From UBA8199 sp035358715 (lineage in GTDB: Bacteria; Verrucomicrobiota; Verrucomicrobiia; Limisphaerales; UBA8199), in the NCBI GenBank assembly GCA_035358715.1, contig DAOPPX010000009.1, forward strand, positions 1-64,000: DNA of 64,000 nucleotides, given 5' to 3'. The notes beneath the pieces were generated by a model. The model saw nothing but the letters and a program-made list of their open reading frames with translations, did no database searches and had not been told where the DNA came from. Shown here in pieces: positions 18,926-27,475 of the stretch. Position numbers and translations under genes: made by a program. How positions within the stretch are numbered: position 1 is the stretch's first letter; every line of letters begins with the position of its first letter.

Positions 18926-18933
18926 AAAGGAGG
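18926..18933 (+). promoter_or_regulatory. strong ribosome binding site deciding a TTG start
   Basis: AAAGGAGG, a near-perfect complement of the 16S tail, ends 4 bases before TTG 18938. The first hydrophobic helix of the symporter follows, and the upstream in-frame ATG (18845) would add 31 non-membrane residues of intergenic origin. It therefore sets the start of the symporter gene. Confidence 0.75.
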
Positions 18934-18937
18934 CGCC

Positions 18938-20560
18938 TTGACTCACAGGATAGACATCATTCTATTCGTTGCTTACCTGGCCGCGAACATTTTTCTGGGC
19001 CTCTGGGTGGCGCGGCGCAAGGGGAGCGGCACGCGCGGCTACTTTCTGGCCGGGGAGCGGTTGCCGTGGTATGCGATTGGCGGGTCCATCATCGCGGCCA
19101 ATATCAGCACGGAACATTTCATCGGGATGATCGGGGTGGCCTATGCGGTTGGATTCGTGGTTGCGCAATGGGAGTGGGGCGTCTGGCTAACGTATTCGCT
19201 GTTGATCTGGGTATTTCTGCCATTCTATCTACGGGGCGGCCTCTACACGATGCCCGAGTTTTTGGAGCGGCGCTTCAATCCCACCTGCCGGTACCTTTTT
19301 GCCGTGTGTTCGCTCGTGCTCTGGATCATCGCCCAGATGGCGGTGGTGATGCTGGCTGGAGCCAAGGCGATGCGGGGCATGTTTGGCGTGAATGAGACGG
19401 TCACCATTATCTGCCTGGCGGTCCTGGCCGGCAGCTACACGATTTATGGCGGGTTGATCTCGGTCGCGTGGACCGATTTCCTGCAGTTTGTGGTGATCAT
19501 GCTCGGCGGGCTGATTGTGACCATCTTCGGTCTGCACCGCGTCGGAGGGCTGGACCAGCTCATGATGGACGCGCCCGAGAAGTTCAGGATGATCCTACCC
19601 GCCACCGACAAGGAGTTCCCGTGGGTGGGGGTGTACACGATCTCCGTATCCATCGGGATCTGGTACAACTGTACCAACCAGTTCATTGTCCAGCGCTGCC
19701 TTGGCGCGCGCAGTGAATGGGACGCGCGCATGGGCGTGATCTTTGCGGGGTATATGAAGGTCCTGTTGCCGCTGCTGGTCGTGATCCCGGGCATTGTGGC
19801 CTTCCGGCTCTTTCCGAACCTGGCCGACAAGGACCAGGCCTTTCCGTCGCTCGTGCGCGAGTTGGTCCCGGTCGGGCTGAGCGGGATCGTGATGGCGGGG
19901 CTGGCCAGCGGCATGCTTTCCCACATCAGCTCGGTGCTCAACTCGTGCAGCACTGTGTTTACGATGGACCTTTACAAGCCGTTCCTGGGCCGCAACAAAT
20001 CAGAGCAGGCGCTCGTGCGGGTGGGGCGGCTGAGCGCTTTCACCATTCTCACGGTCGCGACCTTGCTGGCCATCTGGTTCAGTTATCAGGAGCTCGGCGT
20101 CTTTGTTCTGATTCAGAATGTCGGCGCGTGGGTGGCGGCCCCGGTCGCGGCGGTCTTTCTGCTGGGCATTCTGTGGAAGCGCGCAACGGCGACCGCCGCC
20201 ACCTTTGTCCTGCTGTTTGGTTTCCCCTACACGGCATTTGTGGAGTACGTTCTATTCAAGCGCGTCGAGATCCTCATGCCCTACGACAACTGGCTCATCC
20301 GCACCCTGGTGGTGTGGCTCACCTCGATGGTTCTGATGGTGACGGTGTCGCTGCTCACCCGCCGGCCCAAGCCGGAGCAGATCGAGGGGATTATCTGGTC
20401 GGTGGCCGCCGCCAAGCTGCCCGCCGCCGAGCGTGAGCGAAACCGCGGCCTGCGGAACTTTGCCTTGTGGTGGTTGATCTATATCGGCATTGTCGCGGCC
20501 GGGTACGGATTCATTATCTGGTTCCAGTTCTGGGGGCCGGGCTCCATTGTGAAGCCGTAG
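18938..20560 (+). CDS. sodium:solute symporter (SSS family)
   Basis: A 540-residue inner-membrane transporter with about 13-14 hydrophobic helices, beginning RIDIILFVAYLAANIFLGLW. The SSS signatures GYFLAGERLPWYAIGGSI near the N-terminus and YTIYGGLISVAWTDFLQ in the middle are clear, and SGMLSHISSVLNSCSTVFTMD matches the conserved sodium-site helix region. The branch resembles SGLT-type sugar importers. It lies directly upstream of isomerase and kinase genes, so it probably imports the sugar they process. Translation starts at TTG with a strong Shine-Dalgarno. Confidence 0.9.
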   Translation: MTHRIDIILFVAYLAANIFLGLWVARRKGSGTRGYFLAGERLPWYAIGGSIIAANISTEHFIGMIGVAYAVGFVVAQWEWGVWLTYSLLIWVFLPFYLRGGLYTMPEFLERRFNPTCRYLFAVCSLVLWIIAQMAVVMLAGAKAMRGMFGVNETVTIICLAVLAGSYTIYGGLISVAWTDFLQFVVIMLGGLIVTIFGLHRVGGLDQLMMDAPEKFRMILPATDKEFPWVGVYTISVSIGIWYNCTNQFIVQRCLGARSEWDARMGVIFAGYMKVLLPLLVVIPGIVAFRLFPNLADKDQAFPSLVRELVPVGLSGIVMAGLASGMLSHISSVLNSCSTVFTMDLYKPFLGRNKSEQALVRVGRLSAFTILTVATLLAIWFSYQELGVFVLIQNVGAWVAAPVAAVFLLGILWKRATATAATFVLLFGFPYTAFVEYVLFKRVEILMPYDNWLIRTLVVWLTSMVLMVTVSLLTRRPKPEQIEGIIWSVAAAKLPAAERERNRGLRNFALWWLIYIGIVAAGYGFIIWFQFWGPGSIVKP

Positions 20561-20594
20561 CCGTCTGGCACCCAGCAGCAAGAAGTAACAGCCT

Positions 20595-22127
20595 ATGAAA
20601 AACCATCGAACCCCGAAGGCTTTGAAGTCGCCCCGGCCTGGCCGGAAGCGCGGAGAAGCGGGACTGCCTTCCCGCGCAGAGCCGCAGCCGGCATCGCCGG
20701 CGCCCAACCGGGCTGCGGGCGGGGCCACCTGGCGACCCAGAATCGGGTTGCTGGCCCTGACCTTGGAGCTTTACGAAACGCTGTCCCCCGGCCGTCGAGC
20801 TTCCCGGGAAGCCTGGCTGAGAAGGGCCGTCATTCCCGGCCTGGAATCACGCGTGGAGGTCCTGTTCACGCGCGCCGTGTTTCGGCGCGAGGACATCGAA
20901 GCGACCGTTGCGGGGTATGAGGCTGCCGGGGTGGACGCCCTTTTGGTGATCCTGGGAACCTATTCTCCCGGCCAATTGAGCTTGCCGGCGCTCCAGCGCA
21001 CGCGGCTGCCGATTCTGATTTGGAACACCCAGGAACTTCGGGCCGTGGGCCCAACCTTTACGCCAGCCGACATGATTGACAATCATGGCGTTCACGGCAC
21101 GCAGGAACTGGCGAACGTGCTGATGCGGAGCGGCGTCCCGTTCCATTATGTGACCAGCCCGGACAATGATTCACGGGGCATCGAGGAACTGGCCGACTTC
21201 TTCGTCGCTGCCGCCGCTGTGAAACGGCTTCGGTCCGCGCGGATCGGCCTGATTGGATACCCTTTCCCGGGCATGGGCGATTTTGCCGTGGACACGACAC
21301 ACCTGGCCGCCTCGCTCGGCTGTGCGTGGGTGAACCTGACCGTCGAGGATTATATCCGGCGGTGGGGAGCCGCGACCGACGGGGAAGTCTCCCGGCTCGC
21401 CGCCGAATACCGCCGCAGCTACGCCGTGGCGGGAGACGTAACCGAGGAGGACTTGCGCTGCACGGCCTCAGCCGAAATTGCGGTTCGGGGAATGGTCGCC
21501 GAGAACCGCCTGGACGCCTTGACCTACCAGTTCACGGCTTTCGGCGATGATGAACGCAGCCCCACGGTGCCCTTTGTTGCCGCCAGCCGCCTGATGGCGG
21601 AGGGAATTGGTTTCGGCGGCGAGGGCGATCTTATCGCCGCCGCCGCCACTGCGTTTTTTAATTGGCTTAAACCGCCGGCCAGCTTCTCCGAGATCTTCAC
21701 TGTTGATTTCGCAGGCGAGAGTCTTTTCCTGAGCCACATGGGCGAGGCGAACGTGGCCATGGCCCGGCGCGACCGCAAAGCGCCGTTGGTGGCACGGCCT
21801 AAACCCATCACCCGCATCCGCGGCCGGCAACTGGCACTGGTGACCAGCTTTGAGCCCGGGCCAGCCACTCTGGCCGCGCTGGCGCTCGGGCCGGGGGCGA
21901 AATGGCGGCTTATTGCCTCCTTGATGACCGTCGAGGATTTTGGGCCTTTGCCCGGCTTTTGCGTGCCACATTTCAAACTCAAGCCGTGTTCCGGCGACGT
22001 CCGGCATTTCCTGACCGCGTATGCCAAGGCGGGAGGGCCCCATCACAACGGCGTGCTCTTTGGAGACGCCCGCCGAAGGCTGCAACGGGCGGCGAGCCTC
22101 CTCGGCGCCGACTATTTCGAGGTCTGA
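20595..22127 (+). CDS. L-fucose/L-arabinose isomerase-like protein
   Basis: A 510-residue cytoplasmic protein of the L-arabinose/L-fucose isomerase superfamily, which interconverts aldoses and ketoses with a divalent metal. After a low-complexity basic N-terminus (1-46, possibly not translated in full) comes RIGLLALTLELYETLSP, the two alpha/beta domains (LLVILGTYSP, PILIWNTQELRAVGP, DNHGVHGTQELANVL, RIGLIGYPFPGMGDF) and a C-terminal barrel ending in a GGPHHN segment. It starts 34 bases after the symporter and ends 3 bases before the kinase, so it belongs to the sugar operon. The true substrate is unknown; some family members are not isomerases. Confidence 0.82.
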   Translation: MKNHRTPKALKSPRPGRKRGEAGLPSRAEPQPASPAPNRAAGGATWRPRIGLLALTLELYETLSPGRRASREAWLRRAVIPGLESRVEVLFTRAVFRREDIEATVAGYEAAGVDALLVILGTYSPGQLSLPALQRTRLPILIWNTQELRAVGPTFTPADMIDNHGVHGTQELANVLMRSGVPFHYVTSPDNDSRGIEELADFFVAAAAVKRLRSARIGLIGYPFPGMGDFAVDTTHLAASLGCAWVNLTVEDYIRRWGAATDGEVSRLAAEYRRSYAVAGDVTEEDLRCTASAEIAVRGMVAENRLDALTYQFTAFGDDERSPTVPFVAASRLMAEGIGFGGEGDLIAAAATAFFNWLKPPASFSEIFTVDFAGESLFLSHMGEANVAMARRDRKAPLVARPKPITRIRGRQLALVTSFEPGPATLAALALGPGAKWRLIASLMTVEDFGPLPGFCVPHFKLKPCSGDVRHFLTAYAKAGGPHHNGVLFGDARRRLQRAASLLGADYFEV

Positions 22128-22130
22128 TCC

Positions 22131-23588
22131 ATGCTGCTCGGACTGGACCTGGGCACAACGAACATCAAGGCGCTCGTCACGGACTTGTCCGGGAAGTGCC
22201 TGGCTCGCGGGGCGTCCCCAGTCCGGTTGCTGCACCGGGGCCCAGACGGTGTGGAGCAGGATCTCGAAGAAATCTGGACCGCTACTCTGCTGGCTATCAG
22301 GCAAGCCCTCCAATCGGTGGAGCCCGCAGTAATTCAAGCCATCGGCGTCTCCAGCCAGGGCGGCGCTCTCCAACTCACCGACGAGCACCACAGACCGATG
22401 GGCGGGGTTGTCAGTTGGCTCGACCAGCGGGGGCGTTCCTTCAATGCCGCGCTTACGGCCGAGCTAGGCGAGGAATGGTTCGTTCAGCGCATCGGGCGCA
22501 CGGGCGCCGGACTGGCCATAGGGCAATTGTTGCGCCTGCGGCATGAGAGCCCCTCCCAGATGGCCGCGCCCAACCGCGTCGGTTTCGTTGGAGACTTGAT
22601 GGTCCAGCGCCTCTGCGGCCAGGCGGGGCACGATGGCACCTCCTGCGGGCTGACCGCGCTCTATGATCCGGCGCGGCACCGGTACGCTCCCGATGTGTTA
22701 CAGCGCCTGGGAGTGGCTCCCGAGCAGTTGCCGCCTTTGTTTTCCCCGCGCACCCCGGCGGGTGGCCTGGTGCAGGCGGTTGCGCGCGAGACCGGCCTGC
22801 GTGCCGGGATCCCTGTCTCGGCGGCCATCCACGACCAATACGCCGCGGCACTGGCGACTGGCGCAGTGCGGGCGGGGACGGCGATGATCGGAACCGGGAC
22901 CGCCTGGGTGCTGCTCGCGGTAACGGAGTCCCTTTCACGACCGGTGAGCGACCGGGGGTTCTGCTGCCATCATCTGGCCGAGAACCTCTGGGGCCAGATC
23001 CTGTCAATGGTCAACGGCGGTTCGGCGCTGGCCTGGGCGTTGAAGCTGACCGGTCACGATCACCGGAGCCCCGAGGAAATTGACGGGATTCTCGAGTCGG
23101 TTCCGTCGGGAAGCGACGGCCTTCAGTGCTGGCCCTTCTTCGCCCCCGGTGGCACGACCGGGCTTGCCGGGGACATGACGGGCAGATTGTCCGGCCTGCG
23201 GCTTGCGCATGGCCCGGGGCATGTCATTCGGGCGGTGCTCGAAGGTCTGGGCTGTGAACTCGCGCGCCATATCGGTGTGCTGCGCGCGGCGGGGATACCC
23301 GTCGAACGGCTGGTTTTGGGCGGTGCGGGGGCGGCCAGCCGGGTGACCCCCAGGATACTGGCTGCGCTGACCGGGCTGCCGCTGGCTTGCGCCGGCCCCG
23401 AGGGAGGCAGTCCACTGGGCGCGGCCATTCTGGCGCGGGGGTTGATCGAGCCGACAATCCCGCTCGCGGTTTTGGCGGGGCAAATGTCGCCCGTGGGCCA
23501 GCCCGTCGAACCGGGCCCCACCGCTGCCTTTTACCGGCAACAGCTCGAGCAATACCTCGAGTCTTTGCCTCCGTCGCTTCCCACATGA
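22131..23588 (+). CDS. FGGY-family carbohydrate kinase (xylulokinase-like)
   Basis: A 485-residue cytoplasmic kinase of the FGGY family, which phosphorylates ketoses or polyols using ATP. The N-terminal phosphate loop GLDLGTTNIKA is diagnostic. GVSSQGGALQL and VSWLDQRG match the sugar-binding lobe, and the second lobe shows TGTAWVLL, GCELARHIGVLR and LGGAGAASRVTPRILAALTG with the adenosine motif. It starts 3 bases after the isomerase and its stop overlaps the amidohydrolase start (ATGA at 23585-23588). With the upstream isomerase and the downstream class II aldolase it fits a pentulose or deoxy-ketose phosphorylation step. Confidence 0.9.
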   Translation: MLLGLDLGTTNIKALVTDLSGKCLARGASPVRLLHRGPDGVEQDLEEIWTATLLAIRQALQSVEPAVIQAIGVSSQGGALQLTDEHHRPMGGVVSWLDQRGRSFNAALTAELGEEWFVQRIGRTGAGLAIGQLLRLRHESPSQMAAPNRVGFVGDLMVQRLCGQAGHDGTSCGLTALYDPARHRYAPDVLQRLGVAPEQLPPLFSPRTPAGGLVQAVARETGLRAGIPVSAAIHDQYAAALATGAVRAGTAMIGTGTAWVLLAVTESLSRPVSDRGFCCHHLAENLWGQILSMVNGGSALAWALKLTGHDHRSPEEIDGILESVPSGSDGLQCWPFFAPGGTTGLAGDMTGRLSGLRLAHGPGHVIRAVLEGLGCELARHIGVLRAAGIPVERLVLGGAGAASRVTPRILAALTGLPLACAGPEGGSPLGAAILARGLIEPTIPLAVLAGQMSPVGQPVEPGPTAAFYRQQLEQYLESLPPSLPT

Positions 23589-24679
23589 ACCCAATCCATC
23601 TCCATTACGTTTACGATTACACCTCCACGGATCGCGCGTTCTGGGACGAGAAGCTCGAGCCGTGGCTTCCCGCCCGCATACTGGACGCGCACACGCACAT
23701 CATGGACCCGCGGTTCCGCCTGGAGCCGATGACCGAAACCATGCGCCGGCAATACTGGGTGAACGAGGTCGCGGAGCCCATTGACGCGGCCTCGGCCGAG
23801 CGGTGCCACCAGACGGTGTTCCCAAACCGGCAGGTGAGCTGCATTGCGCTTGGCAAGCCGAGCCTGGATTTCGATTTGGACGGAGGCAACGCCTATGTGC
23901 AGGAGGAGAGCGTCCGGCGCGGCTGGCACAGCCTGGTGGTCATCCGGCCTCAATGGACGCAGGAGAAGATCGCGGCGTTGCTCGACCTACCCGGTGTTAT
24001 CGGGGTGAAGCCATACTACGCGCTGATCAGCGAGAACCGTGACACCCGCGACGCCCACCTCGAAGCGAGCATTTTTGATTTTCTGCCTCACCACGTGCTC
24101 GAGGTGGTGAACGCGCGCCGCGCGTGGATTACCTTGCATGTGCCCCGGGCGGCGCGGTTGAGCCACCCGGACAACGTCCGCGAAGTGCGCGAAATCCGCA
24201 GGCGCTACCCGGATATCGTGCTGGTCATCGCGCACCTGGGCCGTTCCTACACCGAGCCGCACGCGCTGGAAGCGCTGCCGCAGTTTGCCGACGACCCGGG
24301 CCTCTACTTCGATACCTCGGCCGTGCTCAATCCGGCCTCGCATCGCATCGCCCTGCAACATCTCGGGCCGCAACGGCTGCTCTACGGCTCGGACAACCCG
24401 GTCTTTTATATGCGCGGACGCCGCCAGTATCGCGGTCTCACCTATATTAACCGGACCAACTATCCGTTTGCCTTCAACCAGGATCGCGAGCCGCCGGACA
24501 TTGAGGCCGCTTACACGCTCTATATGTACGAAGACATTTACGCCATTCAGCAGGCCTGTGCCGAACTGGGCGTGACGGACCGACGGCAGATCGAGATGAT
24601 CTTTCACGATAACGCCGCCCGGCTACGGGATGGGGTTTTGGCCCATAAAGCCAAGCGGTTGCAGGGCCGAGAACCATGA
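23585..24679 (+). CDS. amidohydrolase family 2 metal-dependent hydrolase
   Basis: A 364-residue TIM-barrel protein of the amidohydrolase-2 group (lactonases, decarboxylases and related enzymes). ILDAHTHIMDPRF provides the N-terminal HxH metal ligands, VLVIAHLGRSY the strand-6 histidine, and LLYGSDNPVF the catalytic aspartate motif. Relatives in sugar operons are often aldonolactone hydrolases, which would suit this context, but that is inference. The start is set by the ATGA overlap with the kinase; an open frame extends upstream within the kinase gene and is not used. The stop overlaps the next start by the same ATGA arrangement. Confidence 0.84.
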   Translation: MNPIHLHYVYDYTSTDRAFWDEKLEPWLPARILDAHTHIMDPRFRLEPMTETMRRQYWVNEVAEPIDAASAERCHQTVFPNRQVSCIALGKPSLDFDLDGGNAYVQEESVRRGWHSLVVIRPQWTQEKIAALLDLPGVIGVKPYYALISENRDTRDAHLEASIFDFLPHHVLEVVNARRAWITLHVPRAARLSHPDNVREVREIRRRYPDIVLVIAHLGRSYTEPHALEALPQFADDPGLYFDTSAVLNPASHRIALQHLGPQRLLYGSDNPVFYMRGRRQYRGLTYINRTNYPFAFNQDREPPDIEAAYTLYMYEDIYAIQQACAELGVTDRRQIEMIFHDNAARLRDGVLAHKAKRLQGREP

Positions 24680-25827
24680 AGACGATTCGTTTTGGCCTCA
24701 TTGGCGGCGGATTGATGGGGCGCGAATTCGCCAGTGCCGCCGCCAGGTGGCTGCACCTGGTGGAGGTCAGCGCCCGGCCGGAAATCGTCGCGCTCTGCGA
24801 CCGCGAGACTTCGGTTTACGCCTGGTACCGGGACAACCTGCCGAGCCTGCGCCAGGTGACGGACGATTACCGGGCCCTGCTCGCCAACCCGGAGGTGGAC
24901 GCCGTGTATGTGGCCGTGCCGCATCACTTGCACCAGGAGATATACTGTGCGGCCATCGAGGCCGGGAAGCATCTCATGGGCGAAAAGCCGTTTGGCATTG
25001 ACCTGGCCGCCAACGAGGCGATCTCCGCCGCCATTCGGCGGCATCCGGAGGTCTTCGTGCGGTGCTCGTCCGAGTCTCCTTTCTTTCCCTGCATGCAGAA
25101 ACTCTGCGAGTTGCTCGAGCAGAATGCGTTTGGCCAGATCATCGAGGCCAACACCGGCTTTCTGCATTCCAGCGACCTGGACCCCGGCAAGCCGATCAAT
25201 TGGAAGCGCATCGCGCGATTCAATGGTCAATATGGTGTGCTGGGCGACCTGGGAATGCATGCGCTGCATGTGCCGTTCCGCGCCGGCTGGCGGCCCCGCA
25301 ATGTGCGGGCGATTCTGTCGAACATCATCAAAGAGCGCGATGACGGACGGGGCGGCAGGGTTCCCTGCGACACCTGGGACAACGGCATCCTGCTCATCGA
25401 GGCCACCGCGGGCGCGGACGGTAATACGTTCCCGTGGACGGTCAAGCTTCAGCGCATGGCGCCGGGGCACCGGAACACCTGGTTCACCGAGGTGCTGGGC
25501 ACGCGGGCCTCGACCCGGTGGTCCAGCGCGAACCCCCAAATGCTGGAGGTCCTGCGCTACACTCCCGGCGCCCGCCAGGCCTGGGAACAAATCCAGATCG
25601 GCTACGAGTCGGCCTTCAAGACCGTGACCGGCGCCATTTTCGAATTCGGTTTCGGCGACGCGATCCTCCAGATGTGGGCGGCGTTTGTGCATGAGCTGGC
25701 CGAGGGCAAACCGCGCGGGAAATTCACCGGCTGCGTGACGCCGGCCGAGGCTGCCGCAAGTCACCGGCTGTTCACCGCCGCTCTGGAGTCCCAGGCCCAG
25801 GCATCAACCGTAAGGCTGCAGGCATAA
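24676..25827 (+). CDS. Gfo/Idh/MocA-family oxidoreductase
   Basis: A 383-residue NAD(P)-dependent dehydrogenase. The N-terminal Rossmann motif is GLIGGGLMGREFASAAARW, followed by DAVYVAVPHHLHQE and the GEKPFGID stretch that carries the conserved EKP of the family. The C-terminal alpha/beta domain includes GDLGMHALHVPF. Members oxidise or reduce sugars, inositols and amino-sugar derivatives. It overlaps the amidohydrolase by 4 bases and precedes the aminotransferase by 6 bases, so translation is coupled. An oxidoreductase beside an aminotransferase could point to an amino-sugar or amino-acid-linked substrate, which I cannot confirm. Confidence 0.9.
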   Translation: MKTIRFGLIGGGLMGREFASAAARWLHLVEVSARPEIVALCDRETSVYAWYRDNLPSLRQVTDDYRALLANPEVDAVYVAVPHHLHQEIYCAAIEAGKHLMGEKPFGIDLAANEAISAAIRRHPEVFVRCSSESPFFPCMQKLCELLEQNAFGQIIEANTGFLHSSDLDPGKPINWKRIARFNGQYGVLGDLGMHALHVPFRAGWRPRNVRAILSNIIKERDDGRGGRVPCDTWDNGILLIEATAGADGNTFPWTVKLQRMAPGHRNTWFTEVLGTRASTRWSSANPQMLEVLRYTPGARQAWEQIQIGYESAFKTVTGAIFEFGFGDAILQMWAAFVHELAEGKPRGKFTGCVTPAEAAASHRLFTAALESQAQASTVRLQA

Positions 25828-25833
25828 TCCCCA

Positions 25834-27432
25834 ATGACTAGGCAATCCAACACGCCCGCAAGGCCCCGATTCGAGAAAGTTGCGCTCTCGCTGGCTGATC
25901 TTTGCGGCCAGGACTACATGCTGGCCCTCTGCGCCAACCAGTCCTGTCTCAGCGGCCGGGACCCGCGAGAACTGGCGCAAATCGCCACCGACCGCGTCGA
26001 GTTCTTCCCGGCGCCCTTCGAGCAGCGCCTCGTCCAGTTGCTGGCCCGGGTTGGGCAACCGGTGGGCGCTCCCCTGCCGGTGACTCCTGCGGGGGCCACC
26101 ACGCGCCAGTTTGCCGAGCACTCAAACACTAGAATGGCCCCCCTGGGCGCGCATGGGTATTTTCGCATCGGCGAAGACGGGAAGCTTTACCTCATCACGA
26201 AGAGTGAACATTACCACGCCCCGCTCGGACACTCTTTCCCCGGCTACGGCCTGATTGATCGGGCCCGTCAACTTGGGATTCCGAATGCCACCCACAATAA
26301 CACACGAGGTTCTATCACGCGGCGACTCGAGGAGGAACTCGTTTGCCGGGCCAATGGCGTGGATATCGGCGATATGGGAGCGCTGAAGGCACTGCTGGCC
26401 TCCTCTTCATCCGAAGTGCTGAACCGGGTCTTGAACCTGGAAACCGGCAGCCTGGCGGTCGAAGCCGCGCTCAAATTGGTGCTCGCGCGCTTCTACCGCT
26501 CCGAGGCAACCAGTCCGCAGCCCAAGTATGGCGGCCGTATCCCGGTGCTGCTGGTCATGGGGGACGACGATGGCGGCCTGAAAGCCAATTACCACGGCAC
26601 GACAATGCTCACGCAGATCATGCGCGGCATGTGGCCGGAGTTGTTCGCCGGCATCCAGGAACGGGGTTTCCGGGTGGTTCCCATCCGGCCCAACTGCATC
26701 CCGGACCTCGAGACCGCATTCAAGGATTACGAGCGGGACGGCTTCAAGATCGCGGCCTTCTTCCATGAAATCGTGATGATGAACTACGGCGGGCGGCTGC
26801 TCTCGCGGGAGTTCCTACAGCGCGCCTACGACTTGTGCCGGAGCCATGACGTTCCCGCGGTGGTGGACGAGATTCAGTCCTGCCTTTGGGCGCCCGGATT
26901 GTTCCTGTTTCGCGAGTATGGGCTGCGGCCCTCCTTCGTCGCCCTCGGCAAAGGTTTCCCGGGCGGCGAATATGCCGCCTCCCGAATCCTGTTTAGCGCC
27001 GCCTTTGATTCCCTGGCTCAATTTGGAGCCCTGGTTACCAACGGCCAGGAGGAGCTGGCCTCGCTGGCTTACCTCGTAACGATGCGCTGGGCGGAAGCGA
27101 ACACGGAGGTGACGCGAAGCGTGGGCGACTACTACGCCTGCCGCCTGCAGGGCTTGGCGGAACAGTTCCCCGGAGCGCTCGCGGGCGTGGACGGTTCCCG
27201 GCATATGAGCTGCCTGCGGTTCAAGGACAAACGGGGCGCGGCGGCGTTCGTCGGGCGGCTCCTGGAGCGCGGACTCGACGCCAGCATGCAGTCCTACAAA
27301 CCGGATGCGCCGCCGGTGGTGCTCACGAAGCTGCCCCTCATTGCGGGATACGAGGTGGTGGATTTTGTCCTGGACCGGATGGAAGGCGCTCTGCGCGAAA
27401 CGGGCGGTGCGGTCCCGACCACCACGCCCTGA
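25834..27432 (+). CDS. class III PLP-dependent aminotransferase-like protein
   Basis: A 532-residue protein of the class III (ornithine-type) aminotransferase fold. VVDEIQSCLWAPG carries the PLP-ring aspartate, and FVALGKGFPGG places the Schiff-base lysine at K373. The N-terminal ~100 residues are longer than usual, and LETGSLAVEAALKL matches the family's cofactor-phosphate region. A long insertion with GDDDGGLKANYHGTT follows. These enzymes transfer amino groups between an omega- or alpha-amino donor and a keto acid or aldehyde. It is 6 bases after the oxidoreductase and 43 bases before the UvrA-like gene. The substrate is unknown. Confidence 0.82.
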   Translation: MTRQSNTPARPRFEKVALSLADLCGQDYMLALCANQSCLSGRDPRELAQIATDRVEFFPAPFEQRLVQLLARVGQPVGAPLPVTPAGATTRQFAEHSNTRMAPLGAHGYFRIGEDGKLYLITKSEHYHAPLGHSFPGYGLIDRARQLGIPNATHNNTRGSITRRLEEELVCRANGVDIGDMGALKALLASSSSEVLNRVLNLETGSLAVEAALKLVLARFYRSEATSPQPKYGGRIPVLLVMGDDDGGLKANYHGTTMLTQIMRGMWPELFAGIQERGFRVVPIRPNCIPDLETAFKDYERDGFKIAAFFHEIVMMNYGGRLLSREFLQRAYDLCRSHDVPAVVDEIQSCLWAPGLFLFREYGLRPSFVALGKGFPGGEYAASRILFSAAFDSLAQFGALVTNGQEELASLAYLVTMRWAEANTEVTRSVGDYYACRLQGLAEQFPGALAGVDGSRHMSCLRFKDKRGAAAFVGRLLERGLDASMQSYKPDAPPVVLTKLPLIAGYEVVDFVLDRMEGALRETGGAVPTTTP

Positions 27433-27475
27433 ACCGCCCCACCGGGACCCGAACCAATCCTGCGCCTTGCCGAAT